A stretch of 64,000 nt of DNA from Anaerobacillus alkalidiazotrophicus (lineage in GTDB: Bacteria; Bacillota; Bacilli; Bacillales_H; Anaerobacillaceae): assembly GCF_001866055.1 (NCBI RefSeq), contig NZ_MLQS01000001.1, forward strand, positions 204,646 to 268,645. The letters run 5' to 3'. Below, in pieces: positions 9,164-16,827 of this stretch. Below the pieces are notes generated by a model that was not told the origin of the DNA, did no database searches, and was given only the letters and a program-made list of their open reading frames with translations. The translations under genes and the position numbers were made by a program. Every line of letters begins with the position of its first letter. Position 1 is the first letter of the stretch.

Positions 9164-10240
9164 ATGGACAGTCTTGGAATTTTAGTAACGAAACATAATC
9201 AGGAGCAATCTTATTTTACTGATATAGCAATCGAAGGGAAAAAAGATAATATAACTATTTATTTATTTTTACCGAATGATGTCGACCTGCTAACTAAAAC
9301 AACTAAAGGAAGAAAATTTTGTCATATATCGAACAGCTGGATAGAAGACACCTTCCCAATTCCACCTTATATTTATGATCGGTGTTTTTATGAAAATAAA
9401 GTCGCTTATCTGAAGTACTTCCCTTATGTCTCCTGGCTTAAATCACAGTCCGATATCCACTTTCTTGGACACGGGCTCCCAAACAAATGGATTATATATA
9501 ATGCACTATTAGACGATGAAATTATCAAGGCTCATTTACCTAAAACTGCGGTGTTAGAAAGTTCAAATCAAATATTAACTTTTCTAGCTAATCAAACTTC
9601 GATTTTACTAAAACCCTCAAGTGGTTCTCAAGGAAAAGGCATTTTTATTTTATCAAATAATCAAGATGGTTTTACCTTACTCGCCAAAAGAGAAGGTAAG
9701 CCATTTTACAAACCTTTAACCAAAAAGCAACTTCAACATTTAGTTTTTAAAATAAGATCATATCAATATTTAATACAACCATTATTAACTTTAACTGATC
9801 ACGAACAACGCCCATTTGATTTACGTGTTTTTTTACAAAAAGATGAGAATGGAGATTGGAAAGAGGTTGGTAGAGGAATTCGTAAAGGAAAATTAGGTGA
9901 TTATACATCAAATCTAGGAAGCGGTGGGCAAGTAGCTACGTTTGAATCCTGGTACAATTCCTTGACTAATGAATATCAACATGCATTCCAACTCTCATTG
10001 CACAAATTATTACTACGAATACCTAGAATACTAGAAAGAAAAGGATACCAACTATTTGAGTTAGGCTTAGATTTTGGTATTGACAAGAATGGGAGACTTT
10101 GGCTCCTAGAAGCAAATTCAAAACCCGGTAGAAAAGTGGTTATGAGTCTATATCCACATAAAAAAGCCTTTCTAGCAAAAGCTCCGATAAAATATAGTTT
10201 ACTGCAAGAAAAGCGCAAGCGCCTTGGTCACGAGCGATAG
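9164..10240 (+). CDS. YheC/YheD-type ATP-grasp protein, copy 2 (3' end supplied by a repeat)
   Basis: 358-aa paralogue with a shortened N-terminal region. Motifs: LLKPSSGSQGKGIFI, YLIQPLLTLT, RPFDLRVF, FELGLDFGID and WLLEANSKPGRK. The strong AAAAAAGGAG site and the 4-bp gap to the previous gene show co-translation. The last residues, EKRKRLGHER, are encoded by the dispersed repeat beginning at 10206. The native C-terminus has therefore been replaced by repeat sequence. The catalytic core is intact, so the protein may still work. It lacks the roughly 90-residue N-terminal domain seen in copies 1 and 3. Confidence 0.85.
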   Translation: MDSLGILVTKHNQEQSYFTDIAIEGKKDNITIYLFLPNDVDLLTKTTKGRKFCHISNSWIEDTFPIPPYIYDRCFYENKVAYLKYFPYVSWLKSQSDIHFLGHGLPNKWIIYNALLDDEIIKAHLPKTAVLESSNQILTFLANQTSILLKPSSGSQGKGIFILSNNQDGFTLLAKREGKPFYKPLTKKQLQHLVFKIRSYQYLIQPLLTLTDHEQRPFDLRVFLQKDENGDWKEVGRGIRKGKLGDYTSNLGSGGQVATFESWYNSLTNEYQHAFQLSLHKLLLRIPRILERKGYQLFELGLDFGIDKNGRLWLLEANSKPGRKVVMSLYPHKKAFLAKAPIKYSLLQEKRKRLGHER

Positions 10241-10340
10241 GCACTGGAAGGCCTTTGACAGAAGCTGATTTTTACCTTTCAAAGAGGCGTGATGTACCTG
10301 GGCTCGTAGGATTGGAGCTAGACTGTTTTCTTACTTCAGA
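10206..10340 (+). repeat. GCGCAAGCGCC dispersed repeat, copy A
   Basis: Starts AAGAAAAGCGCAAGCGCC, continues TTGGTCACGAGCG and GCACTGGAAGGCC, and ends GGAGCTAGACTGTTTTCTTA. The same landmarks recur at 15912, 49935 (right half only) and 50772. The left end lies inside the preceding ATP-grasp gene and supplies its stop codon. Confidence 0.75.
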
Positions 10341-10451
10341 ATTTAATACCTTTTTTCCTTGGTAGTTCGTGCTAAAAGTAACAGTAAATTTGCTGTTTTT
10401 AAATAATAGGCTCAATTTATTTACTAATGCAATAGAAAGGGAGTTGGAATA

Positions 10452-11849
10452 ATGAAGCCAATTACTTTACCATTAAAGAAAGCCAAAAATATTTCAAAAA
10501 CATTTTTTGTACCATTAGAATTATTTAAAGAGTATGTAGAACGTGTTCAATTTCCTAAAGCTATTTCCTTTGGGACAAAAACTGTTCAATGTGAAGTTGC
10601 CCCTCATCCAGATAAAAAAAATGAATATTTACTTTCAAGTGATTTATGGGATGAACTTATGATTCCACAAGAAAGCATGATACATTTATTTCAAAAAGAT
10701 GAAACTATTTATATCGGTCCTCTTGTTGGGATATTTACTGCTGGTTTTACTCAGTTCCACTTACGTCCAATTGGAGAACGTTCATTATTTTTTGCCAAAC
10801 TCCTATCTGCTGAAAGAAAAGTAGGAGCCTTTTATTTCGTATTCGGTGCCCACCAAATTGACTGGGAAAGTGGAACAGTAAAAGGGTATTTCTATACAAA
10901 AGATGGTTGGAAGCAAATAAGAGTTCCACTTCCTAGCGTAGTTTATGATAGACTTCCTAATCGAAAGGTTGAAAGCTTAGAAATATCAAAACAAGTAAAA
11001 GATCGATTACAAAAAGAATACGACATTCCATGGTTTAACCCTGGTTTTTTTAACAAGTGGGATATTCATCAATTACTTATTGATGATGAGACCGCAAGCA
11101 AACATTTACCCGAGACCTATTTCCAACCTACGAGCTCAGATGTCCAAAAGCTGCTAGAAAAGTACAAACAAGTGTATATAAAGCCCGCAAATGGAAGTCT
11201 CGGACTTGGGATTCAACAATTAATTCAAAAAAAAGATGAACCACTCGTTTATTGTCGTTTTCGAAGTAATGAAGAAAATCGCTTAAGGAGATATTCTTCG
11301 TTAAAAAGATTAATTCGTCAACAGTTTCCTTATGGACTTAATGAGATGATTGCCCAACAAGGGATTAACTTATTAAAATGGAACAATAATCCGATCGATT
11401 TTCGTATTCACACAAATAAAAATGGGTATGGTGAATGGTGTGTTAGTGCCGTCGCAGCAAAAATTGCCGGATCAGGTAGTGTAACTACCCACGTAAAAAG
11501 CGGCGGTGAAATAAAGACAGTAAATGAAATTCTTCATGATATAGGGATTAACTCTGCCCTTAATAAAAAATTACATGCCACAGCGCTTTTACTCAGTGAA
11601 AAAATTGATAAAAAAATGTCGGGATTTATAGGAGAGATCGGTTTTGATATTGGTGTTGACCAAAATGAACACGTTTGGATGTTTGAGGCAAACTCTAAGC
11701 CTGGAAGAACTATTTTTTCCCACCCTAAATTAAAAAGTGACGATTTGTATTCAAGAAAACTACCTTTGCATTATGCTGTTTACTTATTTAAAAAGTCGAT
11801 AGAAAAACAGCCTGAGCTTGTGAATGCCAATGAACATTTTTTACGATAA
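10452..11849 (+). CDS. YheC/YheD-type ATP-grasp protein, copy 3
   Basis: 465-aa paralogue with the full N-terminal domain (residues about 1-110) and the ATP-grasp core: YIKPANGSLGLGIQQ, MIAQQGINLL, PIDFRIH, GEIGFDIGVD and MFEANSKPGRT. GAAAGGGAG precedes the ATG. It is separated from copy 2 by repeat A and about 110 bp of AT-rich DNA and overlaps the next gene by 26 bp. Family members associate with the spore coat; the enzymatic substrate is not known. Confidence 0.85.
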   Translation: MKPITLPLKKAKNISKTFFVPLELFKEYVERVQFPKAISFGTKTVQCEVAPHPDKKNEYLLSSDLWDELMIPQESMIHLFQKDETIYIGPLVGIFTAGFTQFHLRPIGERSLFFAKLLSAERKVGAFYFVFGAHQIDWESGTVKGYFYTKDGWKQIRVPLPSVVYDRLPNRKVESLEISKQVKDRLQKEYDIPWFNPGFFNKWDIHQLLIDDETASKHLPETYFQPTSSDVQKLLEKYKQVYIKPANGSLGLGIQQLIQKKDEPLVYCRFRSNEENRLRRYSSLKRLIRQQFPYGLNEMIAQQGINLLKWNNNPIDFRIHTNKNGYGEWCVSAVAAKIAGSGSVTTHVKSGGEIKTVNEILHDIGINSALNKKLHATALLLSEKIDKKMSGFIGEIGFDIGVDQNEHVWMFEANSKPGRTIFSHPKLKSDDLYSRKLPLHYAVYLFKKSIEKQPELVNANEHFLR

Positions 11850-12996
11850 TAAAAAACAGGAATGGCAAAGTCTAGTTAAAAAGCCTTTAAATTTCGGAAA
11901 AAATCTCCTTCCATTAAACTATGAAAATAAACCTAGTGGTAGTTGTTTTCATGTAAAAACAATTAACAACAAGGTTGGCCCTCTTATCGGTATATTAGCG
12001 AGTAGAGCGAATGGGAAGGAGTTCTATGGTAATCGTTCTACCTTCATAAAAATTCAAGATCAGCTACAAAAACATGGAGGTATTTCCTTTGTAATGACAC
12101 CTGAGCGAATAGATGAAGTATCAGTTGAAGGTTATTTTGTTCATGAAGGGAAGTGGCAAAAAGGGCTCTTCCCTCTCCCTGATATTTTCTATAACCGAAT
12201 TGCAACTTACCATGAAGAAAAAAGTAGTGAGATGCGAAAAGTTCAAGAAATTGCTAACAAAAATAGGATACCAATTTATAATCCGCACTTTTTTGAAAAA
12301 TGGGAAACATACAAACACCTAATCGAAAATAATGTAATTAAATATCATTTACCTGAAACAGACATTTTTACCGATAGGAAGCAACTTAAATCTTGGCTAG
12401 AAGACCATCAATCCTTGTTTATCAAACCCGTCCTTAGCAATCAAGGAAATGGTATTTCCGTTATTTCTAAAATTGAAGATAAATATATAATAAAGACAAA
12501 TAAATGGTGTAAATCCTTTAAAAACTTTGATGATGCATTTGCAAAAGTAAGTGAGAATTTACGAAAACGAAAAGCAATCATACAAAGAAAAGTTCACTTG
12601 AAAGAATACGAAGGTAACCCATACGATTTTCGTATTCTCGTTCAAAGAGTAAAGGACAAATGGTTTATGAGTGGTATTGGAGTCCGTTGCGCGAAAAAGG
12701 GTGGAGTCACTACTCATGTTCCCCAAGGCGGAAGAATCATTCCTTTAGTAGAGGTAAATCAAGAAATAAATACTGACCTAATTAGCAAAATTGCCATTGC
12801 AACTGCACATCAACTTGAACGCTCATACGGCTACTTATGTGAATTTTCCATTGACTTAGGAATAGACACTAATAATCAACATTGGATTTTTGAGGTAAAT
12901 GCAAAGCCAATGAAATTTGATGAGCCAGACATTGAAATGAAAGCATTAAATACGTTAATCAAATGTTTCTATAATGACTCTGGATTTGAGCTGTGA
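11824..12996 (+). CDS. YheC/YheD-type ATP-grasp protein, copy 4
   Basis: 390-aa paralogue whose start lies 26 bp inside copy 3. An alternative ATG two codons later would serve equally. Core motifs: FIKPVLSNQGNGIS (Ser-Asn replaces the usual Gly-Ser before the final glycines), IIQRKVHLKEY, PYDFRILVQ, CEFSIDLGID and WIFEVNAKPMK. The altered phosphate loop and QRKVH in place of QQGI suggest it has diverged in substrate or activity. A terminator overlaps the stop codon, so the cluster ends here. Confidence 0.83.
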   Translation: MPMNIFYDNKKQEWQSLVKKPLNFGKNLLPLNYENKPSGSCFHVKTINNKVGPLIGILASRANGKEFYGNRSTFIKIQDQLQKHGGISFVMTPERIDEVSVEGYFVHEGKWQKGLFPLPDIFYNRIATYHEEKSSEMRKVQEIANKNRIPIYNPHFFEKWETYKHLIENNVIKYHLPETDIFTDRKQLKSWLEDHQSLFIKPVLSNQGNGISVISKIEDKYIIKTNKWCKSFKNFDDAFAKVSENLRKRKAIIQRKVHLKEYEGNPYDFRILVQRVKDKWFMSGIGVRCAKKGGVTTHVPQGGRIIPLVEVNQEINTDLISKIAIATAHQLERSYGYLCEFSIDLGIDTNNQHWIFEVNAKPMKFDEPDIEMKALNTLIKCFYNDSGFEL

Positions 12997-13025
12997 ATGG
13001 TTATACAAAAACCATTTACAGCTCT
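12988..13025 (+). terminator. Terminator of the ATP-grasp cluster
   Basis: GAGCTGTGAATGGTT pairs with AACCATTTACAGCTC across a 6-base loop, followed by TTCTT. The hairpin overlaps the stop codon of copy 4. Confidence 0.7.
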
Positions 13026-13069
13026 TCTTGCATATGCCCTTATCATAATTCATTAAAGTTTTACACACA

Positions 13070-13177
13070 ATAAAGCTGAACTTCAATCAGTGGGGATTTT
13101 CTTTCATCCCAACTAAACTTCTCGATTTTCTTAAGTTTTGAGGTTGGGGTCTTACTGCACCTTCAGAGTGGGATAAA
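13070..13177 (+). repeat. Internally deleted copy of the 217-bp element
   Basis: 108 bp with the same ends (ATAAAGCTGAAC and GTGGGATAAA) and the same ACTTCTCGATTTTCTTA core as the full copies, but lacking the central AGAATAACT hairpin. It fills most of the gap between the ATP-grasp cluster and the small ORF. Confidence 0.75.
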
Positions 13178-13310
13178 ACTTAACTGATCAAACCTTAAAA
13201 GGATGCTCCCCTCTTTTTATCAACTAACTAATTTCTTGAGTTTCAAGAGGTGTTGCTAAGTACCCCAAAGGTGAGATATATGTATATTCGTATAAAGGAG
13301 GGTAAATAAA

Positions 13311-13481
13311 ATGAAAAAGAAAGATTCAAATTACGAAGGTAGAGAAAACGTATTTTTAGATGTCGATAGAATGACAAATGAAGGTTTGGCTGGTGGAACT
13401 GTAACAGGCAAATACGATCATCCACAAATAGAGGAAGCTCAAGACTTCAAAGAAGAAGAAGAAGAACCAAAGGAAGTATAA
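13311..13481 (+). CDS. Small acidic protein, unrecognised (56 aa)
   Basis: A 56-codon frame with an excellent ribosome site (AAAGGAGGG, 8 bases before ATG). The product starts MKKKDSNYEGRENVFLDVDR, has a central MTNEGLAGGTVTGKYDH segment and ends in a run of five glutamates and PKEV. It is strongly acidic, with no membrane segment or cysteine. The composition and mid-protein Gly motif look like other small sporulation- or stress-associated Bacillus proteins, but I do not recognise the family. Its TAA stop is formed by the first bases of a repeat element (13478), so the original end may have been trimmed. Confidence 0.65.
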   Translation: MKKKDSNYEGRENVFLDVDRMTNEGLAGGTVTGKYDHPQIEEAQDFKEEEEEPKEV

Positions 13482-13534
13482 AGCTGAACTTCAATCATTA
13501 GGGGGCCATACTGCCCCTTAAGAGTGGGAAAAAG
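13478..13534 (+). repeat. Short remnant of the 217-bp element
   Basis: 57 bp joining the left end (ATAAAGCTGAACTTCAATCA) directly to the right end (TGCCCCTTAAGAGTGGGA). All internal hairpins are lost. It overlaps the stop codon of the small acidic gene. Confidence 0.6.
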
Positions 13535-13610
13535 TAGTTATTTTAGAAACATGAATTTCCACAAAAATATTGTCTTACTATTACGAGTTTGATACCCTTT
13601 CAATAAGTTT

Positions 13611-13662
13611 AACTTTCAATTAATTGGGGGAAGTTGTATCTCCCACTGATTGAAGGTTTTGC
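13611..13662 (+). repeat. Terminal hairpin remnant of the 217-bp element
   Basis: CTTTCAATTAATTGGGGGA and TCTCCCACTGATTGAAGG form an imperfect hairpin matching the first arm of the element. The rest of the interval 13482-13779 has no gene. Confidence 0.45.
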
Positions 13663-13779
13663 TATCCGAACTTTTTGGACAACATTTTCACCTAATTTTT
13701 TTGATTTTTCATAGTTTTAAGCATGATTTAGCAGTTCATTAAAAGTTGGATATTACTTTCGATTTGAAGGGATTAAGTT

Positions 13780-14679
13780 ATGATAGAACATTTAAAATTA
13801 ATTTTAAAAGACGCGATTTTAGAAGAAAAAGAAGCACTACTAAACGATAATCTCAAGATCCTACAATATGAATTTCCTAACAAAGAAATATTAACATTAA
13901 ATGCAAATTTACTAACAAAAGAACAAGTTCAATTACTAAACGTATTCTTGAAATCTGTAAAGCACTTAAACAACACCGATCAGCGATTCTGGAAAACTCT
14001 AGTAGAAGAAAACCAAGTAATTGGTAAACTACCTGTACAATCAGATGAATTTCGCTTTATACATTTTCACATTAATGGGACACTCCAAGATGAACTAGAG
14101 TTTGAGGATGCTCTAAAAAATTACTTCCCAGAAAATGTTACACTTGTTTGGAATAACAATAGTAAAGGTTTTATCGTCGAATATATAACAGACAAAAAAA
14201 CGGAAGATTATTGTGATAGTAGTATAGCTGAAGCAATCATGTCAGACTTTTATGTTAAACTGTCAATATTTCAAGGCACTAGATTTTGTGAGTTAAAAGA
14301 AGCTAAAGAAATATATACATGGGAAATAAGCACGTTCTCTCTTGCAAGGCGTATTTTACCAAATCTTAATGTTATTCAAAAAGAACAGCTCATTCCCTTT
14401 ATTTTAACGAATGAAATTAGTGGTATGACAAGGAAAGTGCTGTTACAAACAATTCACTCTTTTCAAGAAGATAAAGAATTGCTAAGAACAATAAAAATAT
14501 TTTTTGAATGTAATTTAAATACGACTTTAGCTGCCAAAAAATTATATATGCATCGAAATAGTCTCCAATATAGAATTGATAAATTTATTGAAAAAACCGG
14601 GATAGATATTAGGCAATTTCAACAAGCTGCCGCAATGTATATGCTATTAACATTAGAAGAAACAAATAGGAAGCTTTAA
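13780..14679 (+). CDS. PucR/CdaR-type helix-turn-helix regulator (YxkF-like)
   Basis: 299-aa protein with an unassigned N-terminal 200 residues and a C-terminal HTH_30 domain of the PucR/CdaR type (FFECNLNTTLAAKKLYMHRN followed by SLQYRIDKFIEKTGIDIRQF). It is preceded by GAAGGGA and directly precedes the msmX gene. The yxkF-msmX arrangement is the same in B. subtilis. It may control msmX or other sugar genes; its effector is not known. Confidence 0.8.
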   Translation: MIEHLKLILKDAILEEKEALLNDNLKILQYEFPNKEILTLNANLLTKEQVQLLNVFLKSVKHLNNTDQRFWKTLVEENQVIGKLPVQSDEFRFIHFHINGTLQDELEFEDALKNYFPENVTLVWNNNSKGFIVEYITDKKTEDYCDSSIAEAIMSDFYVKLSIFQGTRFCELKEAKEIYTWEISTFSLARRILPNLNVIQKEQLIPFILTNEISGMTRKVLLQTIHSFQEDKELLRTIKIFFECNLNTTLAAKKLYMHRNSLQYRIDKFIEKTGIDIRQFQQAAAMYMLLTLEETNRKL

Positions 14680-14712
14680 TTTAGCAAAGAATTGGCCAAG
14701 CTTTCTTGCATT

Positions 14713-14770
14713 GTGCACAAACGAAACAATCTATCTTTGTGCACGCTTACAATTTACTAAAACGCTTTCA
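14713..14770. promoter_or_regulatory. Inverted repeat and cre-like site upstream of msmX
   Basis: GTGCACAAA (14713-14721) and its exact complement TTTGTGCAC (14736-14744) are separated by 14 bases; the first copy is part of the perfect palindrome TTGTGCACAA. At 14757-14770 the minus strand reads TGAAAGCGTTTTAG, 12 of 14 matches to the CcpA cre consensus. No U-run follows, so an operator is more likely than a terminator. The binding protein is unknown. Confidence 0.45.
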
Positions 14771-14819
14771 AAGGCTACAATTAGGACATAAATTAATCAC
14801 AATATTGGAGGCGTTATAA

Positions 14820-15911
14820 ATGGCAGATATTTCGTTAAAACATATTTATAAAATTTATGAAGGTGACGTAACAGCAGTTACTGATTTTAACTTAGAAATT
14901 AAAGATAAAGAGTTTATCGTTTTCGTTGGTCCATCTGGTTGTGGTAAATCTACTACTCTACGTATGATCGCTGGTCTTGAAGATATTTCTAAAGGAGAAC
15001 TTTACATTGGAGATCGTCTTGTAAACGATGTTGCGCCTAAAGATCGCGATATCGCAATGGTATTCCAAAACTATGCACTTTACCCACACATGAATGTATA
15101 TGATAACATGGCGTTTGGTCTTAAACTACGCAAATTTAAAAAGGAAGAAATTGACCGTCGTGTTAAAGAAGCTGCAAAAATTCTTGGTTTAACAGAAATG
15201 TTAGATCGTAAACCTAAAGCTATGTCTGGTGGTCAGCGTCAGCGTGTTGCTTTAGGACGTGCAATCGTACGTGATCCTCAAGTGTTCTTAATGGATGAGC
15301 CGTTATCAAACCTTGATGCAAAATTACGTGTACAAATGCGTGCTGAAATTACAAAACTTCACCAACGCTTACAATCAACAACAATCTATGTAACGCATGA
15401 CCAAACAGAAGCAATGACAATGGCAAGCCGTATTGTTATCATGAAAGATGGAGTTATTCAACAAGTAGGGGCTCCAAAAGAAGTTTATGACTTACCAGAA
15501 AACGTATTCGTAGGTGGATTTATCGGATCACCAGCTATGAACTTCATAAATGGTAAACTTGAAGATGGGTACTTCCACATTGGTAGCTTAAAAGTAAAAG
15601 TACCTGAAGGAAAATTAAAAATGTTAGAGTCATATAAAGGCCAAGAAATTCTATTAGGTATTCGTCCTGAAGATATTCATGATGAGCCAGTATTTATTGA
15701 ATCTTCACCTGAAACAAAAATTTCTGCAAAAATTGAAGTTGCTGAGTTAATGGGTGCTGAAACTTTCTTATATTCAAAAGTTAGTGAACAAGACTTCATC
15801 GCTCGTGTAGACTCTCGTACTGATATTAAGAATGGTCAAAGTATTGATCTTGCATTTGATATGAATAAAGTTCATTTCTTTGATCCAAAAACTGAATTAC
15901 GTATTCGTTAA
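14820..15911 (+). CDS. msmX: MsmX-type multi-sugar ABC transporter ATPase
   Basis: 363-aa ATPase of the MsmX/UgpC/MalK class, which energises several carbohydrate ABC importers encoded elsewhere. Walker A GPSGCGKST is near residue 38, then the Q-loop VFQNYALYPHM, signature SGGQRQRVALGRAIV, Walker B VFLMDEPLSNLDA and H-loop YVTHDQTEAM. A C-terminal TOBE domain follows (GIRPEDIHDEP). Ribosome site TTGGAGGCG. No permease gene is adjacent, as expected for a shared ATPase. Codon use is unusually regular, suggesting high expression. Carbon-catabolite control is suggested by the upstream cre-like site. Confidence 0.93.
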   Translation: MADISLKHIYKIYEGDVTAVTDFNLEIKDKEFIVFVGPSGCGKSTTLRMIAGLEDISKGELYIGDRLVNDVAPKDRDIAMVFQNYALYPHMNVYDNMAFGLKLRKFKKEEIDRRVKEAAKILGLTEMLDRKPKAMSGGQRQRVALGRAIVRDPQVFLMDEPLSNLDAKLRVQMRAEITKLHQRLQSTTIYVTHDQTEAMTMASRIVIMKDGVIQQVGAPKEVYDLPENVFVGGFIGSPAMNFINGKLEDGYFHIGSLKVKVPEGKLKMLESYKGQEILLGIRPEDIHDEPVFIESSPETKISAKIEVAELMGAETFLYSKVSEQDFIARVDSRTDIKNGQSIDLAFDMNKVHFFDPKTELRIR

Positions 15912-16055
15912 TAAGAAAAGCGCAAGGCGCCCACCTATCGGCGACAAACACTGGAAGGCCTACTCTAGCGGTCGGTTTTTGACCGAAAGAGTAGGGCTGA
16001 AGTGGTCGAGCCGATGGCGCCTGGAGCTAGACAGTTTCTAAGTTAGAAATTTTAT
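15912..16055 (+). repeat. GCGCAAGCGCC dispersed repeat, copy B
   Basis: Begins on the base after the msmX TAA with AAGAAAAGCGCAAGGCGCC and ends GGCGCCTGGAGCTAGACAGT then TTCTAAGTTAGAAATTT. The GGCGCC ends are complementary, and an internal ACTCTAGCGGTCGG ... CCGAAAGAGT hairpin is present. Confidence 0.75.
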
Positions 16056-16071
16056 ACTTTCTTACCTTGGA

Positions 16072-16103
16072 ATAAAGAAGCTGGCCTTGGTCAGCTTCTT
16101 TAT
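16072..16103. terminator. Bidirectional terminator between msmX and the zinc-ribbon gene
   Basis: ATAAAGAAGCTG pairs with CAGCTTCTTTAT around an 8-base loop. It lies between converging genes and overlaps the stop codon of the minus-strand gene. Confidence 0.75.
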
Positions 16104-16345
16104 ATTTCATCAATTAAAATCGTATTTTCCATATGACATTGATAACAATAAAAAACATGAGGACACTGATTATTTTTTTGATCATCGGTAATTCCATCAA
16201 ATAACTTCATTCCATCAATATCTAAGTATGCACTATAGTCGTCAAAATAATCTAACAGTCTCCCTTTATCGCTCATCTCACTATGACATTGTTCACATTG
16301 TATTTCGACCGAGGTTAATCCATTACATATAGGACACATAGCCAT
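16100..16345 (-). CDS. Small zinc-ribbon-like protein
   Basis: 81-aa protein with paired cysteines: CPICNGL and CEQCH at the N-terminus and CPHVFYCYQCH near the C-terminus, enough for one or two zinc knuckles. The middle (GRLLDYFDDYSAYLDIDGMK) is acidic and conserved-looking. AAGGAAG precedes the ATG. I do not know a function. It sits next to the SASP gene and converges with msmX. Confidence 0.7.
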   Translation of the reverse strand: MAMCPICNGLTSVEIQCEQCHSEMSDKGRLLDYFDDYSAYLDIDGMKLFDGITDDQKNNQCPHVFYCYQCHMENTILIDEI

Positions 16346-16429
16346 CGAATATTACTTCCTTTTAGGTATAATTATTACAAGAGGGGATGGAATATTCCAC
16401 CCCCTAAAAGCCATGATATTTACTTTTTG

Positions 16430-16630
16430 TTAACGTGATCCACCAAGCTGTTGCTCAGCCATTTGAACAAGACGCTTTGTGATTTCTCCACCAACTGAAC
16501 CATTTGCACGAGCAGTAGCATCTGGACCTAATTGTACTCCAAATTCAGAAGCAATTTCATACTTCATTTGATCTAAAGCTTGTTGTACGCCAGGCACTAA
16601 TAATTGATTTGAACTATTGTTGTTTGCCAA
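16430..16630 (-). CDS. Alpha/beta-type small acid-soluble spore protein
   Basis: 66-aa alpha/beta SASP that coats DNA in the forespore and is degraded at germination. Hallmarks: the GPR protease site region [32 protein letters not shown] and a Gln-rich tail. The start is the TTG at 16630: GGAGGTG lies 7 bases before it and gives the usual short ANNNSSN leader. A GTG three codons upstream overlaps the ribosome site and is rejected. A forespore-type promoter lies upstream. Confidence 0.92.
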   Translation of the reverse strand: MANNNSSNQLLVPGVQQALDQMKYEIASEFGVQLGPDATARANGSVGGEITKRLVQMAEQQLGGSR

Positions 16631-16654
16631 GATAATCACCTCCTCTTGTACTAC

Positions 16655-16684
16655 TATTTTGTTTCATTTCGTCTAATCTATGCA
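16655..16684 (-). promoter_or_regulatory. Probable sigma-G promoter of the SASP gene
   Basis: On the minus strand TGCATA (-35, 16679-16684), 17 bases, then CAAAATA (-10, 16655-16661). Both boxes are close to the forespore sigma-G consensus (TGMATA / CATAMTA), as expected for an ssp gene. Confidence 0.6.
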
Positions 16685-16723
16685 CCTAATAATTTAGTAA
16701 TATTTGACAACAATCAGTTGTCA

Positions 16724-16747
16724 GTTGCCCCTAAAGAATGGGATAAA
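16724..16747 (+). repeat. Right-end scrap of the 217-bp element
   Basis: GTTGCCCCTAAAGAATGGGATAAA matches the right terminus of the full elements with few changes. Confidence 0.4.
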
Positions 16748-16827
16748 TCTATATCTAATTACGAACGGTTCAACTTAGCTAGAAATAATATTTTAGTGGC
16801 AATAATGATGAATCATGAGATTTATTA

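Noticed and set aside
13243..13425. Minus-strand 60-codon frame opposite the small acidic gene
   Set aside because: The plus-strand frame has the ribosome site and protein-like composition; the minus frame has neither.
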